20,441 bases of DNA from Bacteroidota bacterium. GTDB lineage: Bacteria > Bacteroidota > Ignavibacteria > Ignavibacteriales > Melioribacteraceae. Within the stretch, counting starts at the first letter, position 1, and each line of letters begins with the position of its first letter. Positions 7,001 to 12,532 of the stretch are shown here, in pieces. The notes beneath the pieces were generated by a model, which had not been told where the DNA came from, did not search any database, and saw only the letters and a program-made list of their open reading frames with translations. A program made the translations under genes and the position numbers. The stretch covers positions 1-20,441 of the forward strand of contig JAMCSN010000015.1 in the NCBI GenBank assembly GCA_023381535.1, given 5' to 3'.

Positions 7001-8493
7001 GGGGGAGTGTCATCGCCCATTGAGCTTATGGATTCCTTTGCGCTTTGTGCCATCGGGAATAAAATTCTTTCGAGATCTTCTTTATCAACGCCGAAACCTA
7101 TTCGCAATCGTTTATCAAAACCGCCTTCGGGCAAGCCGAAATTTCCAAACTCCGCTTCTGCATTTCCTCTTTCCAAAGCCGACAAATTATTTTTGAGCAT
7201 CTTGGAATATTTGCCGTTCGAAGAAACAATTTTTACGATTTCATCATTTGGAATAATTCCGCTGCCGTCCAGCTTGATTGCAAAATTTTCACCGGCTTTC
7301 ATGTGGTGATGCATTAGAATGTTGCTTTCTTCAATATCAACCACTCCCGCTTCCGAAGCCATGATTACCAATCCGTCTTTGGTTCGCGTGTAACGAAGCG
7401 GACGCAAACCGTTTCTATCCAACTTAGCGCCGACTATATTGCCATCGGTAAATACAAGTGCAGCGGGTCCGTCCCACGGTTCTATATGATTTTCATGATA
7501 GACGTAAAAATCTTTCAACTCTTGAGGCATTGTGCTGTCGTAAACGTACGGTTCGGGAATCAGCATCATTGCGCTGTGAAATAAACTTCTTCCGCTTCGA
7601 ACCAAAAACTCTAAAATATTATCGAGACTATACGAATCGCTGCCGGATTGCGACACGATCGGTTTTAATCTTTTCAGATTGCTGTTCCAATAATTCGATT
7701 GAATCGTCACTTCGCGTGTCTGCATCCACAAACGGTTACCTTTGATTGTATTTATCTCGCCGTTATGTCCCAGCATTCGGAACGGCTGCGCCATACTCCA
7801 AGTTGAAATCGTATTTGTAGAAAATCTTTCATGGAAAAGAGAAACCTTTGCCTTGAATTCAGGTTGAATTAAATCCGGGTAGAAACGCGCAAGGTTTTGC
7901 GGCTTCATCATTCCTTTGTAAACAATCGTTTTGCTTGAAAGAGAACAGATAAAAGTTTCGCCGGAAGTTTCTGCTATCTTTTGTTCAATAGATTTTCGTA
8001 AGAGGTATAAACGCGATTCAAAATCGTCGCTCTGCTTTACATCTGTGAAAAAATATTGAACAATCAACGGACAAGTGCTGCGCGCTATATCACCTAGTAC
8101 CGCTTTGTTTGTTGGAACATTTCTTACCCCAACGTAATTGATGCTCAGTTCTTTCGACAGCGCAACAATTTCTTTTGTCAGCGATGCAAGCTCTTGCTCG
8201 GTAGTAAATACCATTGCGACTGCCAACGCATCTTCGTAAATCTTTGTATTCAGTTCTTCATCCAAGACCAGCTTGAAATATTCAACCGGTAAATCTGTTA
8301 GGAGTCCCGTTCCGTCGCTGCTTTTTTCATCGGATCCGGAAGCGCCGCGGTGCGACATATTCTTCAACGCTTCGATTGATAATTCAATAACACGTCTGCT
8401 TGGTTCTGCAGAGAGTTCGGCGATGAATCCAATTCCGCATGCATCATGAAAATCATTCATTAACGATGCCGACTTCTTCTTCTCATTTTCCAT
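4039..8493 (-). CDS. gltB: Glutamate synthase large (alpha) subunit
   Basis: A 1484-residue enzyme, close to the length of E. coli GltB. It transfers the amide nitrogen of glutamine to 2-oxoglutarate to give two glutamates. Domains in order: class II glutamine amidotransferase with N-terminal nucleophile C19 (HDACGIGF; residues 1-18 should be removed as a propeptide) to about 430; a central linking domain; an FMN-binding synthase barrel at about 820-1200 (QGAKPGEGGQLPG, SPPPHHDIYSIEDLAQL, SGNDGGTGASP); the 3Fe-4S cysteines C1099, C1105 and C1110 in CX5CX4C spacing; and a GXGXG beta-helix domain at about 1240-1440. All key motifs are intact. No gltD small subunit lies on either side, so its electron-donor subunit must be encoded elsewhere or the enzyme is ferredoxin-dependent. 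The sequence alone does not decide between these. Confidence 0.97.
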   Translation of the reverse strand: MENEKKKSASLMNDFHDACGIGFIAELSAEPSRRVIELSIEALKNMSHRGASGSDEKSSDGTGLLTDLPVEYFKLVLDEELNTKIYEDALAVAMVFTTEQELASLTKEIVALSKELSINYVGVRNVPTNKAVLGDIARSTCPLIVQYFFTDVKQSDDFESRLYLLRKSIEQKIAETSGETFICSLSSKTIVYKGMMKPQNLARFYPDLIQPEFKAKVSLFHERFSTNTISTWSMAQPFRMLGHNGEINTIKGNRLWMQTREVTIQSNYWNSNLKRLKPIVSQSGSDSYSLDNILEFLVRSGRSLFHSAMMLIPEPYVYDSTMPQELKDFYVYHENHIEPWDGPAALVFTDGNIVGAKLDRNGLRPLRYTRTKDGLVIMASEAGVVDIEESNILMHHHMKAGENFAIKLDGSGIIPNDEIVKIVSSNGKYSKMLKNNLSALERGNAEAEFGNFGLPEGGFDKRLRIGFGVDKEDLERILFPMAQSAKESISSMGDDTPPALISTQNRRLYDYFKQHFAQVTNPPIDSIRERHVMSLYRYIGSESDLLNDEDVFKGAIRIDSPVLSPREVQLLKEKNDSFPHVIINCHFNLKDDLANRIEEIRNECKQAVLNGTKIIFLSDEDLQKDYAPIPMLLIVSAVHQYLIKEKLRNQIALLCFAGDVIEDHHIACLVGFGASAVYPYMAYELIRENFADDNWLEKMHNYRTALEKGLLKIMSKMGISTVSSYHGSMLFNAIGISEQMINEYFPTIKSTLGGLNTKILQEFLSERSKKAFEQEFSIEEIGKFRFRKGGEAHGFSPTIFKQIHNISQKKELVTSTKENPVYVRDLLEMKKKEPVALESVEPAENIIKKFGLGAISFGAISEETHRTLARAATILGIRSNTGEGGEQKDRYSISNPDKSENCFTKQVASARFGVTTSYLTAARELQIKIGQGAKPGEGGQLPGEKVTLSIANNRYTTPGVALISPPPHHDIYSIEDLAQLIYDLRQVNPRANICVKLVSQFGIGIIASGVVKAGADTILISGNDGGTGASPIGSLKHTGLPWEIGLSEVHRTLIQNDLRNRVTLRVDGGLKNAHDIVTAAMLGAEEFDFGTSALVSLGCVMARQCHLNTCPTGIATQDEELRKKFKGKPEHLVNYIRNIAENIRQLLAELGFKSIDEAVGRNDLLAAKTDLKKYIKSKNIDLSVILNHGLAHKFSSGIKEKHSSSKNGKHIDESIIDEVLPAIMTHGRAIVTRKLKNTDRAIGARLSGLISFLYGPSEFKGNIQYRLEGAAGQSFGAFLVDNIELRHCGVANDYVGKGMSGGLITIRFPRTIRKSLEGNTIIGNVALYGATGGELFIAGRAGERFAVRNSGAAAVVEGVGNHGCEYMTRGFVIILGDIGKNFGAGMTGGRAFIYTTDTNLLEKNLNREYVKTEAMKITDEDLVLKYIVNHQFHTGSTIAETILNNWETEKYKFVKIIPLAMNSVDFTKIYEEQFKNRLHGVFNK

Positions 8494-8816
8494 GTTGCAA
8501 TTCTTTGTTTGAAAAGTTTATGAAAAATTATATACTCCTTCTTTGGGCTTGGAAAAACCCTAATCAATAAGTTAACCTCAGTTGATAAGATCAATTGTGA
8601 GGAATCTAGAACAGAAGGAATGGTATTAAGCAGTTTTCAACAACAACCTTAAAAACTAAGACACAATATAAAAATATACTTGAATGATGCAAGTATTACG
8701 GCGTTTTGCCGGAGTTTCTAATGCCAATAGAATTTTGAATGAACCTTCCCTATTAACAAAATTACTCTTAGGATGCAGCCGGAGAGGTATTCCCGCTTCT
8801 AATCTTAACTATAAAA
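8494..8816. other. Intergenic region between gltB and the aminotransferase
   Basis: This stretch of 323 bases contains no gene I can support. It holds three small structures: a possible gltB -10 box TATAAT (minus strand, 8532-8527, with no good -35); an imperfect dyad at 8576-8602; and a hairpin at 8676-8696 with 7-bp arms ATACTTG/CAAGTAT, followed on the minus strand by five Ts. The last could be a weak terminator for the aminotransferase, although it lies about 120 nt past that gene's stop. A plus-strand frame here runs into the aminotransferase gene and looks spurious. Confidence 0.5.
8576..8602. promoter_or_regulatory. Dyad upstream of gltB, candidate operator
   Basis: The arms CCTCA/TGAGG enclose inner arms TTGAT/ATCAA around 3 nt, with two unpaired bases of asymmetry. 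If the TATAAT at 8532-8527 is the gltB -10 box, the dyad sits about 55-80 bp upstream of the transcription start, a usual place for an activator site. No known nitrogen-regulator consensus is recognised. Confidence 0.3.
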
Positions 8817-9659
8817 TTATTGCTTGGTGTGAAGTTTTTGAAATTCTTTTTGAAGATACTTTGAAACTTTACCCGGAACGCTTTTACCCACAACCGCGCC
8901 GTCTATTTCTATAACCGGTGTAATCTCTGCGGTTGTACTCATTAGAAAAATTTCGTTAAAATTTTTTAGCTCGTCCAGATGAATTTCTCTTTCGCTGAAC
9001 TTAATACCAAGCGAGCGGCAGAGACGCAAAACAGTTTGACGTGTTATACCGGGCAAAATCAAATTGTTTAGCGGCGGAGTGTAAACCACATCATCTTTTA
9101 CAAACGCAACATTTGTTTGAACCCCTTCCGTTATTATGTCGTCTCTATGCCAAATTATTTCAAAAAGATTTTTTTGAACAGCCCTCTGTTTTGATAAAAC
9201 GTTCGGCAAAAGAGCAATTGTTTTTATGTCGCATCGATGCCAGCGTATGTCTTGCTCAATTCCAATCCTAACCCCGTTATTCATCGCGTCAAAATTTATC
9301 GGTAGTTCTTCAACATAGGCAAGAAAAGTCGGCACGACTTCATCATTATACGAATGTTTTCGCGGACGCTGAGCGCCTCTCGTGATTTGAATGTATGCGA
9401 TTGCGGTTTTATCCGACAAATTGTTTCGCGATATCAATTCGGCAAGTATTGCCTCAACACTGTCAACCTTTGAGAACGGAATACCGAGCTCGGTCAATCC
9501 GTATTTTAATCTTTTCAAATGGGCATCGAGTTCAAAGAAATTTCTCGGATAATATCTTATAACCTCGTAGATACCGTCTGCAAATTGGAATCCGCGATCA
9601 AAGAGTGAGATATGAACTTTATCATCTTCAACAAATTGGTCATTGAAAAATACTTGCAT
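8817..9659 (-). CDS. D-amino-acid aminotransferase (class IV PLP enzyme)
   Basis: A 280-residue fold-type IV aminotransferase, the normal length for D-alanine aminotransferases. It interconverts D-alanine and 2-oxoglutarate with pyruvate and D-glutamate, supplying D-amino acids for the cell wall. The PLP lysine is K146 in RWHRCDIKTIALLPNVLSKQ, a context typical of the D-specific branch rather than the branched-chain (IlvE) branch. E178 (TEGVQTNVAF) should contact the PLP ring nitrogen. R98 and H102 (RPRKH) resemble the substrate-carboxylate trap of the Bacillus enzyme, though spaced slightly differently. D21-R22-G23 and LPGITRQTVL are family motifs. It stands alone between the groES unit and gltB. 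IlvE or aminodeoxychorismate lyase are the alternatives, and the lysine context argues against both. Confidence 0.85.
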   Translation of the reverse strand: MQVFFNDQFVEDDKVHISLFDRGFQFADGIYEVIRYYPRNFFELDAHLKRLKYGLTELGIPFSKVDSVEAILAELISRNNLSDKTAIAYIQITRGAQRPRKHSYNDEVVPTFLAYVEELPINFDAMNNGVRIGIEQDIRWHRCDIKTIALLPNVLSKQRAVQKNLFEIIWHRDDIITEGVQTNVAFVKDDVVYTPPLNNLILPGITRQTVLRLCRSLGIKFSEREIHLDELKNFNEIFLMSTTAEITPVIEIDGAVVGKSVPGKVSKYLQKEFQKLHTKQ

Positions 9660-9755
9660 AACGCTTCGTAATTATCCTCAAAGTATTTTACTGACGAAAA
9701 ATTAAGTGATAGTTTTTAGAAGTCCAAACGGAGATTTGTGGCGGAGAGAAAACTA

Positions 9756-9783
9756 AAAAGCCTGATTGAAGAACCGGGCTTTT
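9756..9783 (-). terminator. Rho-independent terminator after groES
   Basis: On the minus strand AAAAGCC and GGCTTTT form a stem (extended by a G-T and a C-G pair), followed by T-rich sequence (TTTTTAGTTTT). It lies about 20 nt past the groES stop and should end the glutaredoxin-groES transcript before the aminotransferase gene. Confidence 0.75.
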
Positions 9784-9802
9784 CACAAAAAGTAGTTAAT
9801 TA

Positions 9803-10075
9803 TTAGTCTTCAACGACGGCGAGTATATCCGAGCGTTGAATAATTTTGTACGTAAAGTTGTTCATTTCAACTTCTTCACCGCCGTATTTCGCAAATAAAA
9901 TCTTATCGCCTTCTTTCACTTTTTCTTTTAAGTCTTCGTCGGTACCAACTGCAACAACTTTGCCCATGCGCGGTTTTTCTTTCGCAGTGCCCGGAATGTA
10001 AAGCCCGGAAGCAGTTTTTGATTCTTCTTCCATCGGTTCAATAAGCAAACGGTCATCAAGCGGTTTAATTTTCAT
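9803..10075 (-). CDS. groES: Co-chaperonin GroES (Cpn10)
   Basis: A 90-residue protein, slightly shorter than the usual 95-97. It caps the GroEL folding chamber. Motifs: KPLDDRLLIEP at the N-terminus, the mobile GroEL-binding loop at about 16-31 (EEESKTASGLYIP), GKVVAVG, GDKILFAKYGG, and the C-terminal SDILAVVED. AAGGAG lies 8 nt before the ATG and abuts the stop codon of the upstream glutaredoxin, 12 nt away, so the two form an operon. groEL does not follow: a terminator does. groEL is therefore elsewhere, or this is an extra groES copy. No CIRCE/HrcA element is seen upstream. Confidence 0.96.
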   Translation of the reverse strand: MKIKPLDDRLLIEPMEEESKTASGLYIPGTAKEKPRMGKVVAVGTDEDLKEKVKEGDKILFAKYGGEEVEMNNFTYKIIQRSDILAVVED

Positions 10076-10087
10076 GTGAGATACTCC

Positions 10088-10339
10088 TTACTTTATATTT
10101 AATAGTGAATTGATTTTCGGCACGTCAAAACCAACTATTGGTCGGTTGTTAATTAGAATTACGGGCACTCCCGTTTGTCCGGTTCGTCTCTGCATATCTA
10201 CTGCTGCCCGTTGATCTCTAGTGACATCAACTTCGGTGAAGCGCACGTTCTTTTCTCTGAAATATCTTTTTGCCGTAGTGCAAAAACTGCAAGTCGGTGT
10301 TGTGAAGATGATTACTTTAGGCTGTGTTGCTGTCTGCAT
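10088..10339 (-). CDS. Glutaredoxin-like protein
   Basis: An 83-residue glutaredoxin/NrdH-type thiol oxidoreductase. The dithiol active site is C17-S-F-C20 (TTPTCSFCTTAKRYF). The cis-proline is P59 in QTGVPVILIN, and GFD (about 68-70) is the usual C-terminal glycine turn. The frame is open to a TTG at 10360, but the ATG at 10339 has GAGGAG just upstream and matches the family's start, so I use it. It is the first gene of an operon with groES. The CSFC site and short length fit the thioredoxin-reductase-linked NrdH/YruB-like group as well as classical glutaredoxins, so the electron donor is open. Confidence 0.88.
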   Translation of the reverse strand: MQTATQPKVIIFTTPTCSFCTTAKRYFREKNVRFTEVDVTRDQRAAVDMQRRTGQTGVPVILINNRPIVGFDVPKINSLLNIK

Positions 10340-10383
10340 AAACTCCTCAAAATTTCTCAATCGTTAGATGATAAAACCTTGTT

Positions 10384-10431
10384 CGGGATTCAAATCTGCC
10401 GGAAGAAAAGAAAATATTTTTTTGAATCCCG
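10384..10431. promoter_or_regulatory. Long inverted repeat between divergent redox operons
   Basis: CGGGATTCAAA (10384-10394) and TTTGAATCCCG (10421-10431) are perfect 11-bp complements, 37 bp apart start to start, in the 142-bp gap between the glutaredoxin and thioredoxin starts. The TTGAAT inside each arm can serve as an outward-facing -35 box. It is either a shared operator or an RNA hairpin; its position in a divergent promoter region favours an operator. Confidence 0.45.
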
Positions 10432-10450
10432 GAATCATTTATTTCATCAT
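10422..10450 (+). promoter_or_regulatory. Possible thioredoxin promoter
   Basis: TTGAAT (10422-10427), a 17-nt spacer and CATCAT (10445-10450), each matching 4 of 6 consensus bases. The -35 lies inside the right arm of the inverted repeat. Confidence 0.3.
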
Positions 10451-10481
10451 ACCAAGAACAAATTAATTCTTAGGAGAAAAA

Positions 10482-10829
10482 ATGTTACGAACCAATTTAA
10501 CCCACATCCTTTCCGAACAAGAACATTCAAAACTTTTACAAGAGAATGAAAACGTTATGATCTGCTGCGGAAGAATGGGACCAATGTGCATCCCGGTTTA
10601 TGAAGTTATGGAAGAATTAGAGAACGAATATAAAAATGTAAAGTTTGCAGATATGGAATTTGACACGCCGGACGCAAAAGTCATTAGAAACCTACCTGAA
10701 GTAAGAGGATTTCAAGGAATACCGTTCGTTATTTATTATAAGAATGGAAAAGTTGTTAAAGCAACCAGCAGCATTCAAAGCAAAGATCAGATAACAGCAA
10801 TTCTTGATGCAAATTTCGGCGGTAAATAA
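10482..10829 (+). CDS. Thioredoxin-like protein with non-canonical active site
   Basis: A 115-residue thioredoxin-fold protein with a good AGGAG ribosome site 6-7 nt before the ATG. The fold is indicated by the helix-strand start (LSEQEHSKLL, ENVMICC), the KFADMEFD strand, the cis-proline loop GFQGIPFVIYYKNGK, and a C-terminal helix ending ANFGGK. The usual WCGPC site is replaced: residues 28-36 read CCGRMGPMC. The positions normally held by the two redox cysteines appear to be methionines (M32, M35), with cysteines at 28, 29 and 36 instead. It may work through C29/C36 or C28/C29, or have a non-reductase role. The reductase-like gene follows 17 bp downstream and is probably its partner. Confidence 0.85.
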   Translation: MLRTNLTHILSEQEHSKLLQENENVMICCGRMGPMCIPVYEVMEELENEYKNVKFADMEFDTPDAKVIRNLPEVRGFQGIPFVIYYKNGKVVKATSSIQSKDQITAILDANFGGK

Positions 10830-10846
10830 AAAAATAGAGCTTTGAA

Positions 10847-11836
10847 ATGGAAAATCATTTTGATGTAATTATTATAGGCGGCGGCGCGGCGGGGCTGACC
10901 GCCGGAATTTATCTTTCCCGCGCAAAATTATCTGCTCTGATTTTGAACGAAGGCGCAATCGGCGGACAAATGGTTCTTACCCACGAAATTGCAAACTATC
11001 CCGGTATTGAAAACATTAGCGGATATGAACTTGCACGCAACATGAAAGCTCAAGCGCAAAAATTCGGCTGCGTTATAAAGTCAAATGTTAAAATTTCCGA
11101 GATGGACCTGAGCGGAGAGATCAAACGCGTTGTCGTTGGCGGCAAAGATGTTTTTACTTCACACGCGGTAATAATTGCAACGGGCGGGAAATCCAGAACG
11201 ATTGGTGCGATCCGTGAAGACGAATTCAAAGGTAAAGGAATTTCTTATTGTGCAACATGTGACGGTGATTTTTTTCAAGATAAAGAAATAATTGTTGTCG
11301 GCGGCGGAAATTCTGCAATCGAAGAAGCCGTGTCGCTCACAAAATATGCATCCAAAGTTACGGTTGTTCATCAGTTCGATCATTTTCAAGCTTTGGAAAA
11401 ATATGTTGAAGAGGCAAAGAATAATCCGAAGATCAATTTTATCATGGAATCCAAAATCACGGAATTCATAGGCACGGAAAAATTAGAAAGCGTTAAAATT
11501 CAGAACTAACGGACAAATGAAATAGCGGAAATGAAAATTGACGGCGTTTTTATTTTTATCGGTTACGTCCCAAATACTGAGAAGCTGAATGGAATTGTTG
11601 GACTGAATGAGCGGGAAGAGATTGTCGTTGATGAAAATATGAGTACAAATGTCAAAGGTGTTTACGCGGCCGGCGATTCGATCAATAAACATTACCGGCA
11701 AGTTACAACTGCAGTCGCTGACGGAACGATAGCCGCGCTCAGTGCAGCAGAGTATGTCAACAATTATAAAATTGATTCCGCCGCTATTGAAATAATTGAT
11801 GGCTCCATTCAAAATCATACAGAAAAGTTGCACTGA
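10847..11836 (+). pseudogene. trxB: Thioredoxin-reductase-like flavoprotein gene interrupted by one in-frame TAA
   Basis: Ignoring one stop codon, the frame encodes about 329 residues of a thioredoxin-reductase-type FAD protein. The first part (10847-11509, 220 residues) has the FAD GGGAAG loop (11-16), the redox pair C135-ATC138-D and the second dinucleotide loop GGGNSA (152-157). The last part (from CGG at 11510; an ATG at 11531 could restart) has KIDGVFIFIGYVPNT and the FAD-binding GVYAAGDSINKHYRQVTTAVADG. The halves are in the same frame and no bases appear lost, so a single substitution (for example TTA to TAA) explains the break. At 175-182 the sequence is HQFDHFQA, where classical enzymes have HRRDxxRA for the NADPH phosphate. 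The cause could be recent inactivation, sequencing error or stop readthrough. Neither half should work alone. It follows the atypical thioredoxin and converges with kdpE. Confidence 0.85.
11507..11509 (+). other. In-frame TAA within the reductase gene
   Basis: The codons read CAG AAC TAA CGG ACA, and family similarity continues in the same frame straight after the stop (RTNEIAEMKIDGVF). The stop falls near the end of the nucleotide-binding domain. A C follows the TAA, a leakier context in many bacteria, but no known recoding element is recognised. Confidence 0.9.
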
Positions 11837-11837
11837 T

Positions 11838-12527
11838 TTATTTTACAAATCGCATTCTGTAACCAACACCGGATTCGGTCGTGATGTACTTGGGATCTGC
11901 GTGGTTGTCTTCAATTTTTTTTCTGATTTGTCCGATGAAGACGCGCAGATACTGAGAGTTTTCCGTTGAAGACGGTCCCCAGATTTCTTTTAAGATAAAT
12001 CCGTGAGTCAAAACTTTTCCCATGTTTTTGAACAACAAAGCAAGAAGAAGATATTCAGTGTTGGTCAGTTTAATTTCTTTTTTGTTTTTGGTTACAACAC
12101 GGGACGAATAATCAATTTTGAGATCACCGGTTGAAATCACGTTTTCTTCCGACGGCTGCTGATTTCTTCTGATGCTGGCGCGAATCCTGGCAAGCAGTTC
12201 GGAAGAATTGAATGGCTTGGTTAAATAATCATCCGCTCCAAGATCCAAAGCTTTCACAATATCTTCTTCGGAATTTCTAACAGAAAGAATTATGATCGGT
12301 ATGCTCGTCCACGTCCGCAACTCTTTAATCACGCTGAATCCGTCTCTATCCGGCAAACCGATATCCAAAATTACAAGCTGAGGGTGAGCGGTCGCAGCTT
12401 GAAGAATTCCGTCCTTCGCACAATCGGCTTCAACAACTTTGTAATCCGAAGCTTCAAGAGTAATCGATAAAACTTTTCTTATCTGAGCTTCATCATCAAT
12501 TACAACTATTGTGTTTTTAACGCTCAT
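11838..12527 (-). CDS. kdpE: KdpE response regulator of potassium uptake
   Basis: A 229-residue OmpR/PhoB-family regulator. The receiver domain has D11-D12, phospho-acceptor D55 (VILDIGLPDRDG), a serine at the Thr/Ser switch position (ILSVRN) and the lysine of LTKPF. The winged-helix domain covers the last 100 residues (LTNTEYLLLALLF, LRVFIGQIRKKIE, GVGYRM). The ATG at 12527 lies 5 nt past the kdpD stop. A TTG at 12536 overlapping kdpD is possible but less likely. Phosphorylated by KdpD, it should activate kdpF-A-B-C, and its tandem-repeat sites are proposed at 19786-19804 and 20261-20279. Its stop is 1 bp from that of the convergent reductase gene, leaving no room for a terminator between them. 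Confidence 0.95.
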   Translation of the reverse strand: MSVKNTIVVIDDEAQIRKVLSITLEASDYKVVEADCAKDGILQAATAHPQLVILDIGLPDRDGFSVIKELRTWTSIPIIILSVRNSEEDIVKALDLGADDYLTKPFNSSELLARIRASIRRNQQPSEENVISTGDLKIDYSSRVVTKNKKEIKLTNTEYLLLALLFKNMGKVLTHGFILKEIWGPSSTENSQYLRVFIGQIRKKIEDNHADPKYITTESGVGYRMRFVK

Positions 12528-12532
12528 GGGTC

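Noticed and set aside
8684..8914. Plus-strand frame of 76 codons in the gltB-aminotransferase gap
   Set aside because: It runs into the 3' end of the aminotransferase gene on the other strand, with no family resemblance, promoter or ribosome site.
10175..10549. Plus-strand frame across the glutaredoxin gene, the divergent promoter region and the thioredoxin start
   Set aside because: It is antisense to the CSFC glutaredoxin and would overlap the inverted repeat and the well-supported thioredoxin start.
11483..11833. Minus-strand frame of 116 codons opposite the reductase C-terminal part
   Set aside because: The opposite strand carries clear reductase motifs over the same bases. The minus frame is a shadow.
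11531..11836. C-terminal part of the reductase as an independent gene starting at the ATG at 11531
   Set aside because: It is in the same frame as the upstream part and contains only the end of the FAD domain, with a weak ribosome site. A broken single gene explains it better.
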